DNA of 8,984 nt from Alphaproteobacteria bacterium (GTDB taxonomy: Bacteria > Pseudomonadota > Alphaproteobacteria > Sphingomonadales > SMXR01). Made by a program: the position numbers and the translations under genes. Numbering within the stretch: the first letter of the stretch is position 1; every line of letters begins with the position of its first letter. Positions 1-6,947 of this stretch are shown one piece after another. The notes under the pieces were generated by a model. The model did no database searches and had not been told where the DNA came from. It saw only the letters and a list, made by a program, of their open reading frames with translations. The stretch lies in NCBI GenBank assembly GCA_004356215.1, contig SMXR01000073.1:1-8984 (forward strand). The letters are read 5' to 3'.

Positions 1-35
1 CATGGCCGAACGAAAAAATGGGCGGGGGAATTTTT

Positions 36-1481
36 ATGGATTTACGTCCGATATTACTGGTTATTGGTCTTTTGCTGATCCCCTTGGGGCTTGGGATGCT
101 GGTGCCAGCATTAGTGGATGCATCCCTATCACATCCCGAATGGCAGGTATTTTTGACCACGAGCGCACTGACGCTTTTTGTCGGGGCCGGACTTTTCTTA
201 TCCAATCGGGGCGCCAGCGAGGAGTTGAATGTAAAACAAGCGTTCCTCCTTACCGTTTTGGTTTGGCTGGTTCTCCCCGGTTTTGCCTCTCTGCCGTTTG
301 TTTTTTCTGAATTGGATATGCGTTTCACCGATGCCTTTTTTGAATCCATGTCGGGGTTAACGACCACCGGATCTACGGTTATATCCGGGCTGGATACCGC
401 GCCGCCGGGGATTCTTATGTGGCGGGCTTTGCTGCAATGGCTGGGCGGCATTGGCATTATTGTCATGGCAATTGCGGTGCTGCCAATGCTTAAGATTGGC
501 GGCATGCAGCTGTTTCGCATGGAATCTTCTGATACTTCAGACAAAATCCTGCCCCGGGTGACACAGATTTCAGGGGCCATTACGGCACTTTATTTCACCT
601 TATCAATTGCCTGTTTCCTGGCGCTGGTTTTTGCCGGGATGACAACTTTTGAAGCCGCTGCCCACGCCATGACAACTATCTCCACTGGCGGTTTTTCCAC
701 GTCAGATCAGTCGTTGGCGTATTTTGACAGCGGCCTGATTGATGCCATTGAGGTGGTGTTTATGATTATCGGCAGCCTGCCGTTTGTTTTATACTTGCAG
801 GTAATGAGGGGCCGCCCCTTAAAGCTTTGGCAGGATGACCAGGTACGGTTTTTCCTGTCACTGGTTTTTATCCTGATCTTGTTCCTGGCTGTGTGGCTGA
901 TGCTTGCAAAGGATTTTGCTTTCCTCCAGGCGCTGCGTTACGCCAGCTTCAATACCGTTTCAATCCTGACCGGAACCGGGTATTCTAACGCCGCCTTTGA
1001 TTCCTGGGGGCCGGTAGCACTCGTTTTCTTTTTTATCATTATGTTTATCGGCGGGTGTGCCGGTTCCACTACCTGCGGCATCAAGGTGTTCCGGTTTCAG
1101 GTTTTATTCGCGGGCGTGGCCACCCAGATGAAAAAACTTAGCCAGCCCCATGCGGTTTACAAACCCAAATTTAATGGCCGGCCAATTCCTGAAACCGTGA
1201 CCGATTCCGTTATGGGGTTTTTATTCCTGTTTGCGGTGACGTTTGTCGGCCTGGCCCTGGCCCTGACTTTGACCGGGCTGGATTTTCTGACCGCGCTTTC
1301 CGGGGCGGCTACTTCGATTGCCAATGTCGGGCCAGGCTTGGGGGATGTTATTGGTCCGTCTGGAACCTTTGGTTCTTTGCCGGACAGCGCGAAATGGATT
1401 TTAACCTTGGGGATGTTATTAGGCCGTCTGGAATTGTTAACCGTTTTTATACTGTTCACGCCGACCTTCTGGCGCGCGTAA
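36..1481 (+). CDS. trkH: TrkH-type potassium uptake channel subunit
   Basis: This is the pore-forming inner-membrane subunit of a Trk/Ktr potassium uptake system, which normally works with the cytoplasmic NAD-binding regulator TrkA (not in this window). The product is 481 residues, normal for TrkH, and strongly hydrophobic throughout. All four pore-loop repeats of the family are visible: TTTGST near residues 109-114, ISTGG near 215-219, LTGTGYS near 311-317 and ANVGPG near 429-434. The conserved C-terminal GRLELL segment (about 463-468) also fits. I chose the ATG at 36 because a GGGGGAA ribosome binding site lies just before it and it gives a normal hydrophobic N-terminus (MDLRPILL). An in-frame ATG at 18 would add six residues (MGGGIF) with no good binding site. 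The promoter is outside the window. The gene converges on argD with a 3-bp gap. Family assignment is firm; potassium rather than sodium preference is inferred from the family. Confidence 0.94.
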   Translation: MDLRPILLVIGLLLIPLGLGMLVPALVDASLSHPEWQVFLTTSALTLFVGAGLFLSNRGASEELNVKQAFLLTVLVWLVLPGFASLPFVFSELDMRFTDAFFESMSGLTTTGSTVISGLDTAPPGILMWRALLQWLGGIGIIVMAIAVLPMLKIGGMQLFRMESSDTSDKILPRVTQISGAITALYFTLSIACFLALVFAGMTTFEAAAHAMTTISTGGFSTSDQSLAYFDSGLIDAIEVVFMIIGSLPFVLYLQVMRGRPLKLWQDDQVRFFLSLVFILILFLAVWLMLAKDFAFLQALRYASFNTVSILTGTGYSNAAFDSWGPVALVFFFIIMFIGGCAGSTTCGIKVFRFQVLFAGVATQMKKLSQPHAVYKPKFNGRPIPETVTDSVMGFLFLFAVTFVGLALALTLTGLDFLTALSGAATSIANVGPGLGDVIGPSGTFGSLPDSAKWILTLGMLLGRLELLTVFILFTPTFWRA

Positions 1482-1484
1482 AGT

Positions 1485-2675
1485 TCAGGTTTTTATTTCT
1501 GAAAAAAGCTGGTCAAGTTTTGCAAGGGCCTCAGTGATATGGCCCTCATCAATAATCAATGGCGGCAGGAGGCGGATGATATTTTCCCCCGATGGCGCCA
1601 AAACCAGCCCCAATTCCAGCGCCTTGGCAATCAATGGCCGGGTTTTGACTGTGCATTCAACCCCGATCATCAGGCCAAGGCCGCGGACATCGGTAATTAA
1701 CGCGGGGTATTTTTGTTGTAAACTCCGAAGACCCGCCATCAGGGTTTTTGTAACCCCCTGAACATGCTCAAAAAAGCCATCTTCCAGCATGATATCCAAA
1801 ACCGCATTTCCCAGCGCCATCGCCAACGGGTTGCCGCCGTAGGTGGTGCCGTGACTGCCAAATGTAAGGCTTTCACCGACACTGGCGCGGGCCAGACACG
1901 CCCCAACCGGAAAACCGCCGCCGATGCCTTTGGCCACGGCCATAATATCCGGGGTTACGCCTGCCCATTCGTGGGCAAAAAGTTTACCGGCCCGGCCCAT
2001 CCCACACTGGATTTCATCAAAAATAAGCAAAAGGCCGTGCTCATCGGCTATGTTTCTGATGGCCTGAAGGTCTTCACCCGTGGCAGGCAAAATTCCACCC
2101 TCCCCCTGGACAGGTTCAAGCAATATCGCCGCAGTTTCAGGGGTGATGGCGGCCGCCAATGCCTCCAGATCAATAAAGGGGACCTGATCAAACCCGTCTG
2201 GCATCGGCCCAAAGCCCTTGGTCAGCTTTTCTTTGCCGGAGGCGGCAATGGTGGCCAGGCTGCGGCCATGAAAGGCATTTTTAAAGGAAATAATCCGGTA
2301 TTTTTCAGGATGCCCCTGGCTTGAATGATATTTCCGGGCCAATTTAATGGCGCATTCCATTGCCTCAACCCCGGAATTGGTGAAAAAAACGTTGTCGGCA
2401 AATGTAGCCGCCACCAGGCGTTCTGCCAGTTTCTCCTGAAGTGGAATTTGAAACAGGTTTGACGTGTGCCACAGTTTTTCACCCTGTTCTTTCAAGGTCT
2501 CAACCAGATGCGGATGCGAATGGCCCAGCGCAGTGACGGCAATGCCTGAGGCAAAATCAAGATATTTACCTCCTTCAGCGTCAAACAAATAAGCGCCAAC
2601 ACCCCGATCAAACGCGATATCGAAGCGTGAATACGTCGGCATTAGGGGGTTGGGAATGTTTGATTTTTTGTTCAT
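1485..2675 (-). CDS. argD: Acetylornithine aminotransferase (class III PLP enzyme)
   Basis: This is a cytoplasmic pyridoxal-phosphate enzyme that interconverts N-acetylglutamate semialdehyde and N-acetylornithine in arginine biosynthesis. ArgD enzymes can also act as succinyldiaminopimelate aminotransferases in lysine synthesis. The product is 396 residues, typical of ArgD. Motifs seen are TNSGVEA (99-105, phosphate binding), FHGRS (135-139), LEPVQGEGG (186-194), the IFDEIQCGMGR segment (218-228) with Asp220 for the pyridine nitrogen, AVAKGIGGG with the Schiff-base Lys249, and HGTTYGGNPLA (275-285). It starts 5 bp after the stop of the upstream ABC permease gene, and no clear Shine-Dalgarno sequence precedes the ATG, so translational coupling is likely. 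No argF or argJ is in the window. Other class III aminotransferases such as ornithine or GABA aminotransferase are possible, but the length and the short N-terminus (PTYSRFDIAFDRG) fit ArgD best. Confidence 0.93.
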   Translation of the reverse strand: MNKKSNIPNPLMPTYSRFDIAFDRGVGAYLFDAEGGKYLDFASGIAVTALGHSHPHLVETLKEQGEKLWHTSNLFQIPLQEKLAERLVAATFADNVFFTNSGVEAMECAIKLARKYHSSQGHPEKYRIISFKNAFHGRSLATIAASGKEKLTKGFGPMPDGFDQVPFIDLEALAAAITPETAAILLEPVQGEGGILPATGEDLQAIRNIADEHGLLLIFDEIQCGMGRAGKLFAHEWAGVTPDIMAVAKGIGGGFPVGACLARASVGESLTFGSHGTTYGGNPLAMALGNAVLDIMLEDGFFEHVQGVTKTLMAGLRSLQQKYPALITDVRGLGLMIGVECTVKTRPLIAKALELGLVLAPSGENIIRLLPPLIIDEGHITEALAKLDQLFSEIKT

Positions 2676-2680
2676 TAACG

Positions 2681-3502
2681 TCAGGGTTTTAATTTATAAC
2701 CGCTTTTGAAAATTTTATAGACCAGAACCCATAATGTTACATTCAGGCCAAGTGTAAACCAGACGCCAAACATCAAATCGCCATCAATGCGGTCGATCAG
2801 GCTATAGCGAAAGCCATCAATCAGATAAAAGAAGGGGTTGAAAAAACTAATCTGCTGGACTGTTTCAGGCAGCCGGTCGATGGAATAAAATGTTCCCGAA
2901 AGCAGGGTCAGAGGGACAATGACAAAATTGGTAATTGCTGCCCCGTGATCGAATTTTTCTGCCCAAATCCCGGCTAAAGTGCCAGCAAGTGAGAGCATTG
3001 CCGCCCCGGAAACAAGGAAATACAAAAAAGCCCACCAGTGGGCAATTGTAACTTCAATTCCGGGCCACAGGAAAAAAGCAAGGAATACGGACATCCCGCA
3101 AACAACCCCGCGGGAAATCCCGCCCATTACATAGGCGAACGTCAATTCACCCGGGGACAACGGCGGCATCAAAACATCCACAATATTGCCCTGAACCTTG
3201 GCGATAAGGATTGACGAAAGGGTATTGGCAAAGGCGTTTTGCATGACCGCCATCATCAAAAGGCCAGGGGCCAGAAAGCTGACAAAGGTTACCCCTTCGG
3301 GGGCGCGGCTGGAGCCGCCTAACGCCAGGGAAAAAACCGCCATGAACAAAAGCGTGGTGAACATCGGAGCAATCACGGTCTGGGTCCAAACCTTCATAAA
3401 GCGGCGCACCTCTTTCAAATAAAGAGTCCACAGCCCAATCCAGTTAAACTGTTTAAAATGGCGGCTGGTCAGTCCCTTGGATTGTTCGTTTCTGGCGTTC
3501 AT
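2681..3502 (-). CDS. ABC-2 type transporter permease (YadH/NodJ-like)
   Basis: This is a membrane-spanning subunit of an ABC exporter of the ABC-2 class (COG0842-like). The substrate cannot be told from the sequence. The product is 273 residues with a basic cytoplasmic N-terminus (1-38) and about six hydrophobic segments near 42-63, 72-95, 120-146, 154-179, 188-208 and 245-263. Family hallmarks are the amphipathic stretch around ILIAKVQGNIVDVLMPPLSP (98-117) and the C-terminal LSGTFYSIDRLPE (201-213) followed by NPFFYLIDGFRYS (222-234). I chose the ATG at 3502 because AAGGA lies about 10 nt upstream; an ATG at 3565 would add 21 residues reaching into the gcrA control region. The ATPase subunit such permeases need is not adjacent: upstream lies divergent gcrA and downstream lies argD. 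Its partner must be encoded elsewhere. The family call is firm and the function unknown. Confidence 0.88.
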   Translation of the reverse strand: MNARNEQSKGLTSRHFKQFNWIGLWTLYLKEVRRFMKVWTQTVIAPMFTTLLFMAVFSLALGGSSRAPEGVTFVSFLAPGLLMMAVMQNAFANTLSSILIAKVQGNIVDVLMPPLSPGELTFAYVMGGISRGVVCGMSVFLAFFLWPGIEVTIAHWWAFLYFLVSGAAMLSLAGTLAGIWAEKFDHGAAITNFVIVPLTLLSGTFYSIDRLPETVQQISFFNPFFYLIDGFRYSLIDRIDGDLMFGVWFTLGLNVTLWVLVYKIFKSGYKLKP

Positions 3503-3542
3503 AAATGGTGGTTCCTTCTCCAGCAGGTGATAACGAAGAAGC

Positions 3543-3603
3543 AGGGGCTTTACAAGGCAAGACACCCCGCCTGGGGGGTTTTCAAGTTTTTTTGGGAGCC
3601 CCT
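3543..3603. repeat. Nested inverted repeats in the permease/gcrA divergent region
   Basis: The outer arms AGGGGCT (3543-3549) and AGCCCCT (3597-3603) are perfectly complementary. They enclose a compact hairpin, ACCCC (3564-3568) with GGGGT (3575-3579). On the plus strand this hairpin runs straight into TTTTC and then a run of seven T (3587-3593), which looks like an intrinsic terminator. No plus-strand gene lies just upstream, so it may insulate gcrA from antisense transcription, or the structure may act in the 5' leader of the leftward permease mRNA. The base pairing is seen; any role is a guess. Confidence 0.4.
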
Positions 3604-3631
3604 TGTTTAGTTATGCGGGCATGCGTATATA
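3603..3631 (+). promoter_or_regulatory. Candidate gcrA promoter
   Basis: TTGTTT (3603-3608) and TATATA (3626-3631) are separated by 17 bp. That is a reasonable sigma-70-like pair and would give a 5' leader of about 25 nt ahead of gcrA. The -10 element sits inside a perfect 10-bp palindrome, CGTATATACG (3624-3633), which could also be a protein-binding site. I see no GAnTC methylation site in this intergenic region. Confidence 0.4.
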
Positions 3632-3663
3632 CGGGGAGCAAAATTCAAGCGAGAGACCAAACA

Positions 3664-4080
3664 ATGGCATGGACCGACGATAAAATTGATAAACTGCAAA
3701 AGCTCTGGGGCAAGGGGCTGACCGCCAGCCAGATTGCCGAAAAACTTGGTGATGGGATTACCCGCAATGCAGTTATCGGCAAGGCCCACCGCCTGAAGCT
3801 TCCCTCACGGCCCTCACCGGTCAAAACTGAACCTGAGAAGAAACCGGAACCCGTTGCTGCTCCCCCGGTCAAAAAGGAAGAGGCCCCGGATGTTAATAAA
3901 ACCTCGCTCCTGGAATTAACCGAACAAACCTGCAAATGGCCAATTGGACATCCTGGCGATGCTGATTTTTATTTTTGCGGAAAACCTTCTCGTCCCGGCG
4001 TTCCCTACTGCCCCGATCATTGCCTGATGGCATTCCAGGCCCAGTTGCCCCGTAAAGACCGGCAGGGCGGTCGCGCCTGA
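3664..4080 (+). CDS. gcrA: GcrA cell cycle regulator
   Basis: GcrA is an alphaproteobacterial transcription factor that binds sigma-70 RNA polymerase and activates cell-cycle genes, often at GAnTC sites methylated by CcrM. The 138-residue product begins MAWTDDKIDKLQKLW, the classic GcrA N-terminus. A helix-turn-helix DNA-binding region (about 1-45) follows, including ASQIAEKLG and TRNAVIGKAHRL. A Pro/Lys/Glu-rich linker (about 48-76) leads to the conserved C-terminal sigma-interacting region with CKWPIG (90-95), Cys105, and PYCPDHC (114-120). The Cys90, Cys105, Cys116 and His119 spacing is suggestive of a metal site, but that is inference. I chose the ATG at 3664 over longer in-frame extensions because of the family N-terminus and the GAGAGA binding site 7 nt upstream. 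The gene is divergent from the permease and ends in a probable terminator 148 bp before the suf regulator, so it is probably transcribed alone. Confidence 0.95.
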   Translation: MAWTDDKIDKLQKLWGKGLTASQIAEKLGDGITRNAVIGKAHRLKLPSRPSPVKTEPEKKPEPVAAPPVKKEEAPDVNKTSLLELTEQTCKWPIGHPGDADFYFCGKPSRPGVPYCPDHCLMAFQAQLPRKDRQGGRA

Positions 4081-4088
4081 TCTTTTTT
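4063..4088 (+). terminator. Probable Rho-independent terminator of gcrA
   Basis: CAGG-G-CG pairs with CGCCTG (4063-4069 with 4074-4079): six base pairs with one bulged G and a GTCG loop. ATC and a run of six T (4083-4088) follow, then a further T-rich stretch to 4100. The hairpin overlaps the gcrA stop codon. An alternative weaker stem, GACCG/CGGTC (4057-4072), is mutually exclusive with it. The placement separates gcrA from the suf operon. Confidence 0.5.
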
Positions 4089-4142
4089 CCTTTATTTTTT
4101 AAGGCGTTAAGTTGATTTAAAGATTGACTTTTCAAGCAGTTG

Positions 4143-4171
4143 TTGCCATTTAAACCAAACTAAATTAGTCT
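4143..4171 (+). promoter_or_regulatory. Candidate promoter of the suf operon
   Basis: TTGCCA (4143-4148) is one base from the TTGACA consensus and lies 17 bp from TAGTCT (4166-4171), a weak -10 match. Transcription would start near 4178, giving a leader of about 50 nt before the regulator gene. A second -35-like element, TTGACT (4124-4129), has no good -10 partner. The weak -10 would suit a regulated promoter, and it lies within the palindrome at 4150-4178. Confidence 0.42.
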
Positions 4172-4178
4172 TGTTTAA
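4150..4178. promoter_or_regulatory. IscR type 1-like operator palindrome upstream of the suf operon
   Basis: The arms TTAAACCAAACTAA (4150-4163) and TTAGTCTTGTTTAA (4165-4178) are reverse complements at 12 of 14 positions around a central A. The core ACTAAATTAGT is a perfect palindrome. Compared by hand with the E. coli IscR type 1 consensus as I recall it (core GACTRWWWYAGTC), about 19 of 25 positions agree. The site covers the spacer and -10 of the candidate promoter, so a bound Rrf2 protein would block transcription. Since the next gene encodes an Rrf2 regulator, autoregulation is the natural reading. Binding itself is inferred. Confidence 0.6.
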
Positions 4179-4207
4179 GGAAAGTCGCATAAATTAGCGA
4201 AAAACAG

Positions 4208-4220
4208 TCCCTTATAGGGA
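4208..4220 (+). promoter_or_regulatory. Short hairpin over the ribosome binding site of the suf regulator
   Basis: TCCCT (4208-4212) and AGGGA (4216-4220) form a 5-bp stem with a 3-nt TAT loop. The right arm is the Shine-Dalgarno AGGGAG, placed 7 nt before the ATG at 4229. Pairing would partly hide the binding site. The stem is short, so it may have little effect in vivo. Confidence 0.35.
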
Positions 4221-4228
4221 GAAAAAAG

Positions 4229-4693
4229 ATGATTCGTTTAACCAATTTAGCTGATTACGGGGTGGTTTTAATGTGCCACATGGCGGGCGCCCCGAAAGAT
4301 TTATACAGCGCCGTTTATTTATCGAAAGACACCGGTATCCCGGTCCCAACCGTCAGCAAGATTATGGGCGCACTTTCCAAGGCAGGCCTTTTGACTTCTC
4401 ACCGCGGTCTTAAGGGTGGCTTTCGCCTGGAGCGGGCCCCCGAGGATATTTCGGTTGCCAATGTTATCGAAGCGGTCGATGGCCCGATTGCCCTGACCAA
4501 TTGCATTGAACATGCCCCGGGGGACTGTTGCTATGAATCTGTTTGTTCCATGAAACCCCACTGGCAAGTGATCAATACTGTTATTCGCAAGGGGTTGGAC
4601 AGTATTACTCTGGATGAAATTGCCAGCCCCGCCCCGGCAATCGCCAGCCTTGACCCGGTGGTTTTCAGTCACAGCCCCAAAACAGGACACTAA
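4229..4693 (+). CDS. Rrf2-family Fe-S/SUF system transcriptional regulator (IscR-like)
   Basis: This is a predicted DNA-binding regulator of Fe-S cluster assembly genes, closest in type to the SUF-system Rrf2 regulators and to IscR. The product is 154 residues. The N-terminal winged helix starts with the family motif MIRLTNLADYGV and includes a recognition-helix region at about 38-52 (PVPTVSKIMGALSKA) and the wing HRGLKGGFRL (58-67). The cysteine cluster is Cys92, Cys100, Cys101 and Cys106, in the contexts NCIEH and GDCCYESVC. This is slightly different from the evenly spaced Cys92/98/104 of E. coli IscR but usual for SUF-type members. It probably binds a cluster and reports Fe-S status. The AGGGAG binding site fixes the start. 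It stands first in the suf operon, 13 bp before sufB, behind an IscR-like palindrome, which supports autorepression. RirA or NsrR are less likely given this context. Confidence 0.92.
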   Translation: MIRLTNLADYGVVLMCHMAGAPKDLYSAVYLSKDTGIPVPTVSKIMGALSKAGLLTSHRGLKGGFRLERAPEDISVANVIEAVDGPIALTNCIEHAPGDCCYESVCSMKPHWQVINTVIRKGLDSITLDEIASPAPAIASLDPVVFSHSPKTGH

Positions 4694-4706
4694 AGGAATA
4701 CATCAG

Positions 4707-6176
<1,470 letters not shown>

Positions 6177-6192
6177 AAAGGAAATTTGAAGA

Positions 6193-6939
6193 ATGACGGC
6201 GATATTAAATATTGAAGATTTGAAGGTCAGGGTTGATGGCAAGGAAATCCTGAAAGGTCTGACCCTCAAAATCAACCCGGGCGAAGTACACGCGATTATG
6301 GGCCGAAACGGTTCTGGCAAATCAACCTTGGCCAATGCTCTTGCTGGCAAGCCGGGTTATGAAGTGACGGGGGGCAAAGCCAGCTATAAAGGCAAGGACC
6401 TATTAGCCCTTAAGGCCCATGAGCGCGCTGGAGAAGGCCTCTTTCTCGGGTTTCAATACCCCGTGGAAATCCCCGGTGTCAGCAATTTGAACTTCTTGCG
6501 CACCGCCCTAAATGCCCAACGAAAATACCGCGGCGAAGGCGATATGGACGCCCCGACCTTCCTGAAAAATATCAAGGAAAAGGTTGCCCTTCTTGACATG
6601 GATTATGAAATGCAGAAACGCGCTGTCAATGTCGGCTTTTCCGGAGGTGAAAGGAAGCGCAACGAAATGCTGCAAATGCTGATGCTGCAGCCAACCCTGG
6701 CGGTTTTGGACGAAACCGATTCCGGACTGGATATCGATGCCCTCAAAATTGTTTCCCAGGGCATTAATGCCATCCGCTCACCGGACCGCGGACTGTTGCT
6801 GATCACCCATTACCAGCGGCTTTTGAGATACGTCGAACCCGATTTTGTACATGTGCTTTCGGACGGAAAGATTGTCAAAACCGGCGACAAAACCCTGGCC
6901 CTGGAGTTGGAAGAAAAAGGATACGCGGACGTCGCCTGA
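6193..6939 (+). CDS. sufC: Fe-S cluster assembly ATPase SufC
   Basis: SufC is the ABC-type ATPase of the SufBC2D scaffold complex. It is cytoplasmic and not a transporter; its ATP-driven dimerisation remodels SufB-SufD for cluster assembly. The product is 248 residues, normal length. All nucleotide-binding motifs are intact: Walker A GRNGSGKST (37-45, Lys43), Q-loop FQYP (Gln88), signature FSGGERKR (149-156), Walker B LAVLDE (169-174), D-loop SGLD (177-180) and the switch His206 in ITHYQRLL. The SufC-specific EVTGGKASYKGKDL (57-70) and ETDSGLDIDALK (174-185) segments separate it from transporter ATPases. The start is supported by AAGGAA 9 nt upstream, just after the sufB stop. sufD follows after 8 bp. 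Confidence 0.97.
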   Translation: MTAILNIEDLKVRVDGKEILKGLTLKINPGEVHAIMGRNGSGKSTLANALAGKPGYEVTGGKASYKGKDLLALKAHERAGEGLFLGFQYPVEIPGVSNLNFLRTALNAQRKYRGEGDMDAPTFLKNIKEKVALLDMDYEMQKRAVNVGFSGGERKRNEMLQMLMLQPTLAVLDETDSGLDIDALKIVSQGINAIRSPDRGLLLITHYQRLLRYVEPDFVHVLSDGKIVKTGDKTLALELEEKGYADVA

Positions 6940-6947
6940 AAGAAATT

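Noticed and set aside
197..205. TTATCCAAT resembling a DnaA box
   Set aside because: It is a single imperfect match inside trkH, with no cluster of boxes, no AT-rich unwinding region and no origin-associated genes.
2..310. Plus-strand open frame overlapping the start of trkH
   Set aside because: The overlapping frame encodes an unmistakable TrkH, and this one has no domain signal and stops within the gene.
1484..1503. TTCAG/CTGAA inverted repeat between trkH and argD as a bidirectional terminator
   Set aside because: The stem is only 5 bp and AT-rich with a 10-nt loop, and no good T tract follows on either strand. It is too weak to call.
1764..2324. 186-codon plus-strand open frame antisense to argD
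   Set aside because: It lies wholly inside argD on the other strand, and its translation is rich in Lys, Gly and Arg with no recognisable domain. argD itself has all its catalytic motifs, so this is a shadow frame.
4319..4690. 123-codon minus-strand open frame opposite the Rrf2 regulator
   Set aside because: It is complementary to a clearly conserved gene, has no ribosome binding site I can see, and shows no family features.
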